64,000 bases of DNA from Hanleya hanleyi (Eukaryota > Mollusca > Polyplacophora > Lepidopleurida > Hanleyidae): the NCBI GenBank assembly GCA_036873755.1, contig JAVTVY010025415.1, forward strand, positions 37,524 to 101,523. Direction: 5' to 3'. Every line of letters starts with the position of its first letter. The stretch's first letter is position 1. The notes beneath the pieces were generated by a model. The model ran no database searches. It saw only the letters and a program-made list of their open reading frames with translations, and was not told the DNA's origin. Shown here piece by piece: positions 35,784-47,291 of the stretch. Both the position numbers and the translations under genes were made by a program.

Positions 35784-38700
35784 ATGATTCGTCGGTAAAA
35801 TAGCATGATCCGGAACAGACACTGTACTGTGAATAGTTATCTGTCTGGTGATATTGAATGAAATTTACACCACAAACACTGCGGTTTATTACTGTGTTGG
35901 TAAGATTAAGAAGAGTCGGATCACAATGCAATAGTTTCGCAGTTGAGTTTTGCAGAAATTTAATTTGAAAATACTGACAGTTTGCAAAGAATCTCTGGAT
36001 TTATCAAGTTGGTTTATATTTTTAATAAATATGATTCATCTGAAAATACAACCACATAGTTTGTGTCTGTATTGCTGTAAATCACCTTGCATGGCTCTTC
36101 ATTTTTGTCTCTAGATCTACTTGCGAATTAGTCCTGGAGAAAATTGAAGATATGTGATATGCTCACTGCGGAACCTGGATGGAGAATTATAAGACAGTGA
36201 ACTGGCGAGTAGTTGGACACCAGATTGTGCAATTACTGGGCAGTTTTCTCCATCTACTCCAATCCAAATTAGCTTTATTGCAGAAATTGGGGTGATATAG
36301 TTCATTTATCATCACTGCCTTCAAGTTTGCCCCTGCCCCAAAGATTCATGTTATTTATTATTTTCATTAACTGCTGTATGTGTCTAAGACATGTTGTTCT
36401 AGCAGTTTGTGCCCCGCTCCGCACACCGGGGTACGTGGGCAATTTACCATTGTTCATGTTGTTGCCTTGCTAAATTTAAAAAAATGTCCCGCTCTCAGGC
36501 GAAAACTGCCAATTAAGGTGAATTCCTTCACCCTTTCCCCATGCTATCTTTTAATTATTATGAATCTGATGGTTCTTATATATATTACTAATAGTTATAT
36601 TTTGGAAAAAATTGTTCACATGTCAGTGTGACTTATATTCACATAATATACATAATATTTTAATCTCAATACAGAATTCATGTGATAATAATTAGATATT
36701 TCAATGTTGAGATAATTTTTTTAACATTGGAATATATTTTGTCTTGCACTCGGAAATTTGTTCTTGATTTCCTTCAGCACTCGTATGTGGCTTGCTTTAT
36801 AGAAGGATTGTTCCAAAAACAAACGTTTGGGCCCTGAAGGCAGTTTCAAGGCACACCCACCACTTGAGAAAATTCACTATTATTGCTTGAATTATCTCCT
36901 AAATATACATTTCATCACTCCCTATAGTAAAAATACTGAATGCAACCCCCACCATGTCTTCTTTTATGGAACAGCCCTCACTGGAATTTTTTAGAACCGG
37001 GCAGAAGTATTCTCCTAATTTAATACTGCTCACCCATATGTTCAGTTGTGTTGGTCCTTGAAGGGGTGGGGGACGTATACAGATTCCTTCCTCTTTTATC
37101 ATATAAATCTCATATGATGTTTATGTGAGAATTCCAAAATCTTGTATAAATATCATATGAGGTTTTATGGGAGATTTTGAAAATCACCTATGACATTTTA
37201 TGCTAGATTTTCAAAAACACATAGGAGGATTTCAAAAACACATATGAGGATTTCAAAAACACATATGAGGATTTCAAAAACACATATGAGGATTTAGGCG
37301 AGTTTCCTATAGCCCACTAATACTTCTTGTATCTATAAAACCTCGCCTCATTTGCATGTTAAATTACACGTTAGTTTCACGCTAGTTTCACATACAAGAT
37401 TCTCTTGTGAGAATCTCATGAGAAACACATGTTAAACACGCGAGATTTTAGGCGAGGAAGTTTCGTACAGGCATGATAAATTGTCCATTCTGCATTCTTA
37501 GTTGAATTGACCATCAAACAACTTTAGGAAATCTCCATGAGACAGCAGACAGGGCATATTACAGAGTAACACACCTAAGAAATACATGTATAGTACAATC
37601 AAGAATTTAATTTTGGTCTTAATGTTGTAACCCAGAAATTTTTCATTGCCATTTATTGGCCAAACCATGTTAAATCCAACGAGGGTAATTTTCATTCAAT
37701 TTCCCACTCCTGCTTGCAAATAACAAGAATGCCAATTGATGGTCCATTCGAAATTGGCCATCCAAGTATCGTTGGAAATGCTTCGGGGGCATTTTCTCCC
37801 CGATTCCAATCAAACATTCCGAGGAGTAGATCGACAAGTACTTCTATCCAATCACAATTCGGATCACAATGAATCAAGCCGGTAAAGAGTGAAAAGACAT
37901 CACTTTCTGTGAATAAATGGCCCAATTTTTCTGAACTATTGCCTGGCAGCGTCTTCATAGAGACATCATATTAACACCGCAAGATATTCCTCAAGGAAAC
38001 GGCTCCAGGGGGTCAAACTGATGGCCTGCTTGGCTCAAATTGTCTCAAGCTCCAAACTTGGACTGCTGCTCTAACAGCGACTACTCCACATGTGTGCCTG
38101 TACCAATTTCATGATATATTACAGCTTGTTTCAAGTAGAGAATCTATCAATTAATGAAAAATGTTGTCACTCTGGCTGGAAAAAAGCAGACCAGAGACTT
38201 GTGTCTGGAATGAAGATTGATATTATAGGAGTCATACATACACCATTTCACACAATAATTAAGCTGACATCCCAAAGTAAATTTCCCTATTATCCCTATA
38301 TATACATGTACCTATTACTGGATCTGTTAAACATAACAGAGAACGTGAGACCATGGTACTTTCCATATTTGGGCATAACATACATGTATCCTTTCGCATT
38401 TATTCGTGAAAATGAGATTAATTCGCATCAAGTATTCTTGAAAATGAGATTACATGTAGCAAAATTTTGAATATGCTAATTTCTCTTGTAATAATAGTTT
38501 TAGGATCCTCCTACATGATGTTCTCCATTACTGTTGTAGACTGGTATAGATTCCTTTCTATGGATCTTAGTGAAATTATCACACTGCATATCCAATATAA
38601 AATTATTTAATCCACACCAACTACTTATTATTACGGACTTATAAAGAAAGTCTTCGGAAGAATACATAGTTTTTGGAGGAAATCTGACCCAAAAGCTTGA

Positions 38701-39962
38701 TACATATATCTTCAGTATTCAGAAGCTATAACAACTACACTCAATGTTGATCAAAGTGTTTCAGGGATGTGCCACGTATATCCGCTGAATATTGACCATT
38801 CTAGTTACAAATTGGATATAGAAAGCTTGAGAACCTGACAGGTGATTTAGAACCTTCAAACAGGCCATTTAATACCAGTATCATATTTCATACAGCAGTG
38901 GAAATTCCACCTTTGCTCGTAGCTCGGGAGAATTTGGCGTCAGTTTCCAAAGATTTATGCTGAGTCATGACATTACATCCGAGCCAGAGACCAATCAGGT
39001 CAAGACTTTTCGTTAATAATTCTCGTTAGTCTGCTTGCCATGTGGTCAGGGCACGTACATGTATATGTATATAAGAGAACTGGGTATCCACTGTAAAGGA
39101 TATAGCATTGTAAGCACTCGCAGATGTGTTTCCTGTCTGAGACAGTCAACCTCATCCATACTGAATTCATTGCAAAGACATCCAGAAATTTTCACAAGTG
39201 GCTGACAAAGAATTTAATCAGCTTATTCTGGGGACAACCAGAAATTTATATGTCTCAGTATGCCATTCTCATTAAAGATATATTGGCATGTTGAAAAACC
39301 AATGTAGCTGGATTAAAGCAGACTAATAAAGAAATTCTGTCACGGTATATACTATCAAATAACGAAGTTACATGCATACAGAGGACATAGAGAAATTAAT
39401 ATCATTCTTGTGAAAGAAACATTATTACATATTTGTGTATGTAGGTACTAATACAGGACAAAGTAATGAAGTTCTTTCATGGCTACACGCCATCTATTGA
39501 TAAATCTTACTGCACGACAGTACGATTTATTGACATTAACATAGAAATACTGGTTTTGTTGTTCATGCTGAATCAATAAAAACAGCTGGATTAATAGGCC
39601 TACATGGACCACATCTTACTAAACTATAGCATTGTAGCACCATGCAGCTGCTAATAAACATTGTAGAAACAGCAAAATTAATATTGCTAGCAATCTGAAA
39701 GTCTTTTGAATATTCAAGTAAGCTTACACTAAGAATATCAAAAGCAACAATATTTGATTGGCTGAATTTTATTCAATTTTCTCCACAGGCCAATGAAAAT
39801 GCCCTATTAAATTTAAAAAAAATTGAATTGACCAATCAAGTGCTTCAAAAGTGTAAGATATCCCATGATGCACTGGTGTTTCTATAAAACTATGATGACA
39901 GAAATTATCTGGTGAATGCTAAAAGAGACTTTGTGTTTTATCTTCTAAGAATACGAAGCTGC

Positions 39963-41664
39963 CCTCGGGGGTTATTCTAGCCCAAAATTGTTCACAAACT
40001 CAATTTCAAAATTTTGGAAACTCAATTTTTTTGTGCGCCTACGCGCAATGAAATTCTACAGAACTCAATATTTTTTCCTTTTTCATCAAAAAAATGATGA
40101 AACTCAATTTTTTCAACTTTTTCATCGTACCAATTACAGAACTGAGGTTGGTCATATGTTTACGAGAACAGAAACACCGTAGACGCTACTTTAGAGATCG
40201 ACAAATACTGACAACCCTATTTACATGAATTATATACAGTCTATGTAACATTGGTAAAATAACCCAGTGTTAATTTGATAACCCGTTGGCCCAAACCGTG
40301 GCAGGGTACCGTGTGTTGTCCAACAATTGAAGGCGACAGTAGCGTGTCGTGTCTTCTTAGAGCAACAACAACATATTGAACTGCTGCTGCGTTGTCAATC
40401 AAGATATAAACATCAGCCTAAAATATTCGGCCGTTGACCGAATACACTTGTACACTCCTGTTCAACCACACCAAACCACAGTATGGCCATTGTCAGTTAA
40501 TAGGTTGTTTAGCTTGACCTTCTCATAATAAAACATACATGCTAGAAGCTATAATTATTAATTATTGAAGCTAAATTTTTTACCGTTGACAGAGAAGAAT
40601 GTGATTGAATATATAACCTGACAAAATTCCTATTTTACAGATTTATACACTCTGAAATCTCTCATAAAGGTCACCAGAAAAAAAACATTTATGAAATAAT
40701 TATTCTCTAAAGAGACATCTTAAGTTTGCTTTAATTTAATTGAAACATAACGTAAATAATTATGTAGACAGTAAAACTCAAAAGCGTACACATTCTGTAA
40801 ATAGAAATCCTGGGAAACCACTCTTACTTGTGACCACTATTAGATAACTGCAGGATTTATTACCCGAATTTTCAACTTCTTTCATTCTTTTATAATGACT
40901 GAAGATAGGGATTCTCTGTCCAGGGCAACGACTTTTGTATGTCCATCGTCCTTAAGCTGTACGAGTATTTCGTTACGTGCAGGTCGACAGCCTGTATTGT
41001 CGTTGTTGTTGTCGGGAATGAAGATGTGAAGCGCTCAATCACTTCGCCCAAAAGCGTATCACTAGAGAGAAATGAATGGTTAAATTCGGCATAATGTGCC
41101 GACTGGTTGATGAGGAAACAACTGACCCGTTAACTAAAACAATAATGGCTTTGGTACTCGACCATCAAAACTGCCGGAGTTAAAACTTTACTGCTGTGTG
41201 TTGGACACGAGGGAATCCTCGCTAGAGATTCATGCCGGGAAAAGGACTGTGCCTCGTTTTGAAATCAGGCCAGGGGTTCCCCCAAGAATGTGGACCAAAA
41301 TGGCGGCTTTTGCCACTCGTGGCCTCCGCGCTGTGACGGCAAGCAACCACCTCATTCGTTTTACTTGGATTTGCTTACTTATTTTTTTTACAGTCAAAAA
41401 TTACTGATAATTAATATACATACAGCATTATTTATCTCCTAACTATTGATGTGGGCGACATGCGAGACAACATATCAACTGACAACTGGTAAATTGTGGG
41501 AAACTCAATATTTTTTCCGTGCGCGCTTCGCGGTCAAACGGCAAAAATCGCAAAACTCAATTTTTTTTTATCAAAACTCAATTTGAAATTCTCTGCAAAA
41601 CTCAATATTTTTCTTTTTTCATCGTGGTTACCACGATGAAAAAATGGCTAGAAAAACCCCTGGC
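39963..41664. mobile_element. ~1.7-kb TIR element with AACTCAAT arrays
   Basis: The left end CTCGGGGGTTATTCTAGCC is matched in reverse at the right by GGCTAGAAAAACCCCTGGC (41646-41664). Just inside both ends the word AACTCAATWTTTTT recurs many times (39995-40130 and 41500-41615), each beside a GTGCGC/GCGCGC-type CpG patch. The interior has a 69-codon frame (41198-41407) with no recognised domain. It interrupts the end of the duplicated block. A second GGCCCTTCTGAAAACCCCTGG after the right end makes the boundary uncertain by ~20 bp. Confidence 0.5.
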
Positions 41665-41724
41665 CCTTCTGAAAACCCCTGGCTCTGGTTGCCAGCCATT
41701 CATAATGTATTCAATTTGAACAAT

Positions 41725-42900
41725 ACTACTTTGAAGACATCAAGAACACCAAGCAGTCAAGTGACAAATATACAGATTATCAAAAAAATTTAAATGAGAA
41801 ATGGCCCCTCCAATGGTTTTCGTCCAATCAGAGGAACTGGCAGTCATTACTTGTCTCTTGATGTATCGATGATGTATACCAAGTATCATACTGAACACTT
41901 GAACAGTATCAAAGTATATATAGATCATCAATGATTTCACATAAATTAAAAACAGTTGCCACGGTTTCCATCCAATCAGAGAAAACGGTTCTGTCGTTCA
42001 TTTTTAGTCTCTTGGTGTACTGATATTGCCTGAGTAAAGTATTGCAGTAAACACTTGAACAGTACCAGGTATAGATTTTGCAGAAATTAAATATCGCAAT
42101 CAAGTTTTCCACCTAAGAAACTGGATGTCATTAATCAGTTCATTTGTTTCTTGATGTATCGAAGATTTATGGTTTCATATGAACTAAAATATGCACTAAA
42201 AATCATTAATGATTTTGCATAAATTAAAAATGGTCGCCAAGATTTCCACCCAATATGAGAAACCAACTGTTCTGTCATTCATCGTAAGTCTCTTGATTCA
42301 TCGATAATGTACATTGTATACTAAATTTTACATCCAGCACTTGAATGTTATCAGGGATAGAGATCATTGATGATTTTGCATAAATTAAAGATGGCCACCC
42401 ATCCTTCCCGCCATTCAGAGAAACTGATGTGATTATTCATTGCAAGTCTCTTGATACATCAATGATGCATACCAAGTTTCGTATAGAACACTTAAATGGT
42501 ATCAGAGATATACATCATTAAAGATTTTGCATAAATTAAAGATGGCCACCAAGTTTCCACCCAATCAGAGAAACTGGTTCGGTCATTCTATTAAAGTTTC
42601 TTGATGTATCAATGATCTATACCAAGTTTCACACTGAACAGCGAAATGGTATCCGAGATACACAAGATTAATGGTTTCACATACATTAAAGATGGCCACC
42701 AAAGTTTCCACCCAATCGGGTCCAGATTCAATAGGGTTCTGGGTCACTAGCATATGGATGTGCACTGTAAGTTTGGCGTGTCTAGGGTAAGTCGTTCTAA
42801 AGATACCTTGGTAACGAGAAAGCTGTGACGGACAGATGGACAGACAGACGGACGTACATGACGACGACATATCCTTCGGCCAAATTAGGGGTAAAAAGAT
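41725..42900 (+). mobile_element. Pearl-like element with divergent ~140-160-bp core repeats
   Basis: About seven diverged units, each containing CTTGATGTATCGATGATGTA-like sequence followed by a CACCCAATCAGAGAAACTGG-like block, start near 41858, 42012, 42150, 42292, 42451 and 42600. They lead into an ACGGACAG/ACAGACGG microsatellite (42825-42860) and the tail TACATGACGACGACATATCC, then TTCGGCC..TTAGGGGT. Core tandem repeats followed by ACGG-type microsatellite is the bivalve pearl layout; the tail ending GGGGTAAAAA resembles that of the 1.3-kb family here. Non-coding. Confidence 0.6.
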
Positions 42901-45108
42901 GATGCAAGAAAAACTTCAGGACATCAAAATTCAATAGAGGTTAGACTTGACAAAGTAAATATTTGGCACATGGTATTATTTGAATGGATCCCTGCCCATA
43001 GTAAAAATCATATGTCTGTGGATTATTAGAGTGGAACAAAGAAGTGAAAGAAAATTAGAAAATGACCAGTGACCAAGATGGTTGAAATATATCGACAGAT
43101 CACCGTTCGCTGTGGCAGGTATTTTCTAATTCTATTTTTCCTCCGTGATGAGTATGGCAGGATAATTTCCATTCAATTTACTGTTCCTTGTAAAGGCAAT
43201 GTAACAGGGAATACATTTTTCCCCTGATTGATCATCCCTGTCATAGGCTTCACAACCTTTCACCTGCTCCGCGAAAATCCTCAGCATATTTTCTGACGAT
43301 ACTGCACCCTTAATTATATAGCTGTCTTTTTGGGACATGAAAATGGTCAAATTCTGCACAAAGGCTGGTCGAATACTTTGACAGGTGACAAGGATGGCTC
43401 TCCCCCTCACTGGCACAACATATTCTTGGCATTAGTTCAAAAATGCAACTCTTTCAGATATTCCCACTCTGGGGATTACCAGACAAATGAACTTTCATGA
43501 TTTATGAGAAACGAAACTGAGAGACTTCTGGGGCCTGTATTAAGTAGAAGAATATATAACAACTTGATTTTTTTTTATTCCAATAGTGTCATCAAGCATA
43601 CATGTAGCCACACTATCAACAGCAAAAACTTACATAATTATCAATCAAGAAGTTGCAGGCTTTTTCCATAAAATTGTATTCCAAACTTTTGGTCCCAACT
43701 TTCAAACGCAGCTCTAGGGATCTACATTTGTATGAACGCAACTCAGGATTTCATTTGACTTTTAGATAACCGATCAATGACAAATAAAAATCATATAGCA
43801 AATCTAGAAAAATTGAAGTATTTGAACAATTAATGGTCATGTACAATGTAGGGCAATCTATTTCAACATTTGTAGATGGAACTTGGAAGAATGTTTTACC
43901 CTGAATACATATATAGATATACGTGTATATAGCAGTCATACATTTGTAGAAAAGATCGTAAATCTATACATGTACAAGCCTAATTTGGCGACTGGAGCAT
44001 GTACATGTAATCGGGCACCATTTATCATCAACGTTTGAAAGAAAAGAAGTCGACATCCAATTGAAGAGTCTCTCGTTGTGTACACTTACTCAGTGTATGT
44101 CACGTTTATTTTAGCTCATCTTTACAGTGTGTGCACAGACCTCCAAATCGGGTCTACCCGTAAAGAGTAGTGTTCTTTATCAGATCAATAGAATATCCAG
44201 CAATGGGTCGGCTCATGTGAGATCTTTTACCGCCGAATCCCTCTGGATCTTCAAATGATTTGTAATGTTAAGGAATGAATGCATGGCCACACAGAGAAAA
44301 TATTGCCCTACCGAGGAAATTAAAACTACAGCAGAACTAGCTGCTAGAAGAAGCCCACGGCTCGGGAGGTCTGGGCAACAGTCAGAGACCAGAGAGATTT
44401 TGACTGGATTTAGGCTAGCTAGCGCGACCCTTTATTATGAGGCCAGCCAAGTATAGCAGGCTGGAGTGGATTTCAATTACAAGAGGAGACAAGGGATACT
44501 TTTGGCACAAGAATTCCTTGATGCTGATCGACAACTCAACAGGGCAAATAGCTCTACAAAACTGACAATAGGGAAATTTATTCTCCTAATGTACATGTAC
44601 ATGTACCAGATAATTCTCCACCATATTCAATCAATGTATAGTAGGCCTATACATTTTTTTTCTTCTGCTATATTTCCATTATGTAACAGTTACCGATATC
44701 AGACCAATAGCATGACGAATAAATAACATGGATCAATGGCTGAAACATTGGTACCACTGATATCATCAATCTTTAACTGAGATTTGGGGAACTTGAAATA
44801 GGGATCACACCGATTACAAAAAAGTATTAAAATCTGCTTTCGTGCAGACTGGAAAGACCTTTAATATTACATTTTTCTTAAACATTGCATCAGAGCAAGA
44901 AACTGCAGGCAGGTTGCCATGTTGTTTTTTTTTTTAACTTTCCATTACCCAGTTGTCTGGACACTGGTGGATGGGCATGTATGGAATGACAATTAGCTAC
45001 ATGTATGATGGCAAAAGATTCAAAGCACTTGGATAGTCATTGGTGACTTGACTTTCCAGTTTGAAGTACTGTAATAAAATAGAAATGCAGGCTGCACACA
45101 GCTGTTTA

Positions 45109-45336
45109 GGCCGTTGATAATTAATGGTTCGTTTCCCGTAACCAGCCCTCATCTATATTTTGAGGGCAAATAATTAAAATCCATGAGGGATTTACATTTT
45201 CATGAGTAAAACTTGCTCATTTTCTTCATATTTGTATACAATTGGTTTGCAAGTTAATAATTAATAATTATCGCATTCAGCATGTGTATTTTTAGAAGCA
45301 AGATTACGAGAAACAAAGAATTAATTAACAGTGGCC
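45109..45336. mobile_element. 228-bp PIF/Harbinger-like MITE with TTA TSD
   Basis: The ends are GGCCGTTGATAATTAATGGT and, reversed from the right, GGCCACTGTTAATTAATTCT, continuing into TTTGTTTC/TTCGTTTC and CGTAA on both sides (about 33 bp). TTA flanks both ends (45106-45108 and 45337-45339). Copy 1 of the duplication shows the unoccupied site near 32930 (GCTGTTTATTAATCC). GGCC termini with a 3-bp TTA duplication are diagnostic of PIF/Harbinger. Non-coding. Confidence 0.75.
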
Positions 45337-47291
45337 TTATCAATCCAATTTGTGAATCCCCAACTCCAACCTTTCCCTTTACCATAAATTGCTCATTCTG
45401 CATTCTTAGTTGAATTGACGATTAAACTTGAGGAAATCTCCATGAGACAGCAGACAGGGCATATTACAGAGTAACACACCTAAGAAATACATGTATAGTA
45501 CAATCCAATAATTTAATTTTGGTCTTAATGTTGTAACCCAGGAATTTATTATTACCATTTATTGGCCAAACCATGTTAAATCCAGCGAGGGTAATTTTCA
45601 TTTAATTTCCCTGACCCTTGCTTGCAAATAACAAGAATGCCAATGGTCCGTCCGAAATTGGCCATCCAAGTATCGTTAGAAATGTTTTGGGGGCATTTTC
45701 TTCCCGATTCCAATCAAACATTCCGAGGAGTAGATCGACAAGTACTTCTATCCAATCACAATCCGGATCACAATGAATCGAGCCGGTGAAGAGTAAAAAG
45801 ACATCACTTTCTGCAAATAAATGACCCAATTTGTCTAAACTATTGCCTGGCAGCGTCTTCATAGAGGCATCATATTAACACCGCAGGATTTTCCTCAAGG
45901 AAACGGCTTTAAGGGATAAGACTGATGGCCTGCTTGGCTCAAATTGTCTCAAGCACCAAACTTGGACTGCTGCCCCAAGACTTCTCTGCATGTGTGCCTA
46001 TACCATTTCCATGATATATTACAGCTTGTTTCAAGTAGAGAATCTATCAATTAATGAAAAAATCTTGTGACTCTAGCTAGAAAAGAGGAGACCAGAGACT
46101 TGCGTCTGGAATGAAGATTGATATTATAGGAGTAATACATACACCATTTCACACTATCATTAAGCTGGCATCTCAAGTAGATATCCCTGTACCTATTGCT
46201 GGATCTGTTCAACATAACAGATAATGTGAGACCATGGTGTTTTCGATACATTCGGGCATAACATATCATTTCCGCATTTATTCTTGAAAAGGAGATTAAA
46301 TGTAGCAAAATTTTGGATGTGAAAATTTGTCTTGTAATACATGTAGTTCCAGGATCCTCCTACATGATAGCAGACTGGTACATGTGGTTCCATGAAAATT
46401 TTACTCACTTTCTACGGATTTTATAGTGAAATTATCACCCCTCTTACCCGACGTAAATCTATTTCAATCCACACCAACTACTTAGTATTATTATTGACAT
46501 CAAAAGGAAGTCTTCGGCAAATAAATAATTTTTGGAGGAAATCTGACCACAAGCTTGATATCTTCAGAATATATTCAGAAGCTATAACTACATCCGATGC
46601 TGATCAAAGTGTTTCAGGGATGTGCCACAGAAATCCGCTGAATATTGACCGTTCTAGTTACAAATTGGATATAGAAAACTTGAGAACCCGAGGTGATTTA
46701 GAACCTTCAAACAGGCCATTTAATACCAGTATCCCATTTCATACAGCAGTCGAAATTCCACCTTTGCTCGTAGCTCGGGAGAATTTGGCATCAGTTTCCA
46801 AAGATTTATGCAGAGTCATGACATTACATCTGAGTCACGGACCAATCAGGTCAAGACTTTTTGTTAATAATTCTCGTTAGTCTGCTGGCCATGTGGTCAG
46901 GGCACGTACATGTACATATGCACTGTAATTGAGAGATTATAGCATTGTACAAGCACTTACAGATCTGTTTCCTGTCCGAGACAGTCAAGCTCATATATAT
47001 TGGATTCATTGCTAAGACATCCAGGCACTTCCTCACAAGTGGCTGACAAAGAATTTAATCAGCTTTTATTGGGGACGAGAAATTTATATGTCTCAATATG
47101 CCATTCTCATTAAAGATAAATTGATACGTATGTTGGAAAACGAATGTACATTGTGCTGATTAATGCAGGTCCATCTAGACTAATTAAGAAATTATGTCAT
47201 GGAACATACACTATCAAAGAATTTATATATAGGACATGAAGAAAATAATAATTCTTGTGATTGAAAGAAATATTGATAATATATATTTATT

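Larger units (their letters stand above)
32975..37471. mobile_element. 4.5-kb insertion with CATATGAG-rich inverted arms
   Basis: It is absent from the equivalent site in copy 2 (about 45385). The ends resemble each other in reverse complement: the left has CCCGTACCAAACGTTCTC and then GTGTTTCT repeats; the right, reversed, has CCTGTACGAAACTTCCTC, then CGCGTGTTT and GTGTTTCTCATGAGA. Both arms (about 33000-33410 and 37085-37460) are packed with CACATATGAG/CTCATATG words, including four 21-bp tandem units at 37211-37283. The centre holds other, nested elements. There is no transposase. No clean target duplication is seen. The nature is uncertain: a large foldback or MITE-like element. Confidence 0.55.
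29485..39960 (+). repeat. Segmental duplication, copy 1
   Basis: Long tracts match copy 2 (42930-49860) in the same orientation: 29485-31030 with 42930-44453, 32152-32970 with 44454-45375, and 37475-39960 with 45388-49860. In the 217 bp ending at 37958 I count about 15 base differences, so roughly 93% identity there. Breaks in collinearity are insertions: here the stretch 31031-32151 and the 4.5-kb element at 32975-37471. Short frames are shared with copy 2 (29650-29880 -, 37692-37958 -), but most differences alter residues, arguing against protein-coding constraint. Confidence 0.85.

Noticed and set aside
37692..37958. 88-codon minus frame with a WIEVLVDLLLGMF stretch, paired with 45602-45862 in the other duplication copy
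   Set aside because: It faintly recalls a helical-repeat protein (MYBBP1A-like WVEVLVDLLL), but the two copies differ at about 15 bases over 217 bp and about 12 of the changes alter residues. That is not what a constrained protein would show, and no splice sites bound the match.
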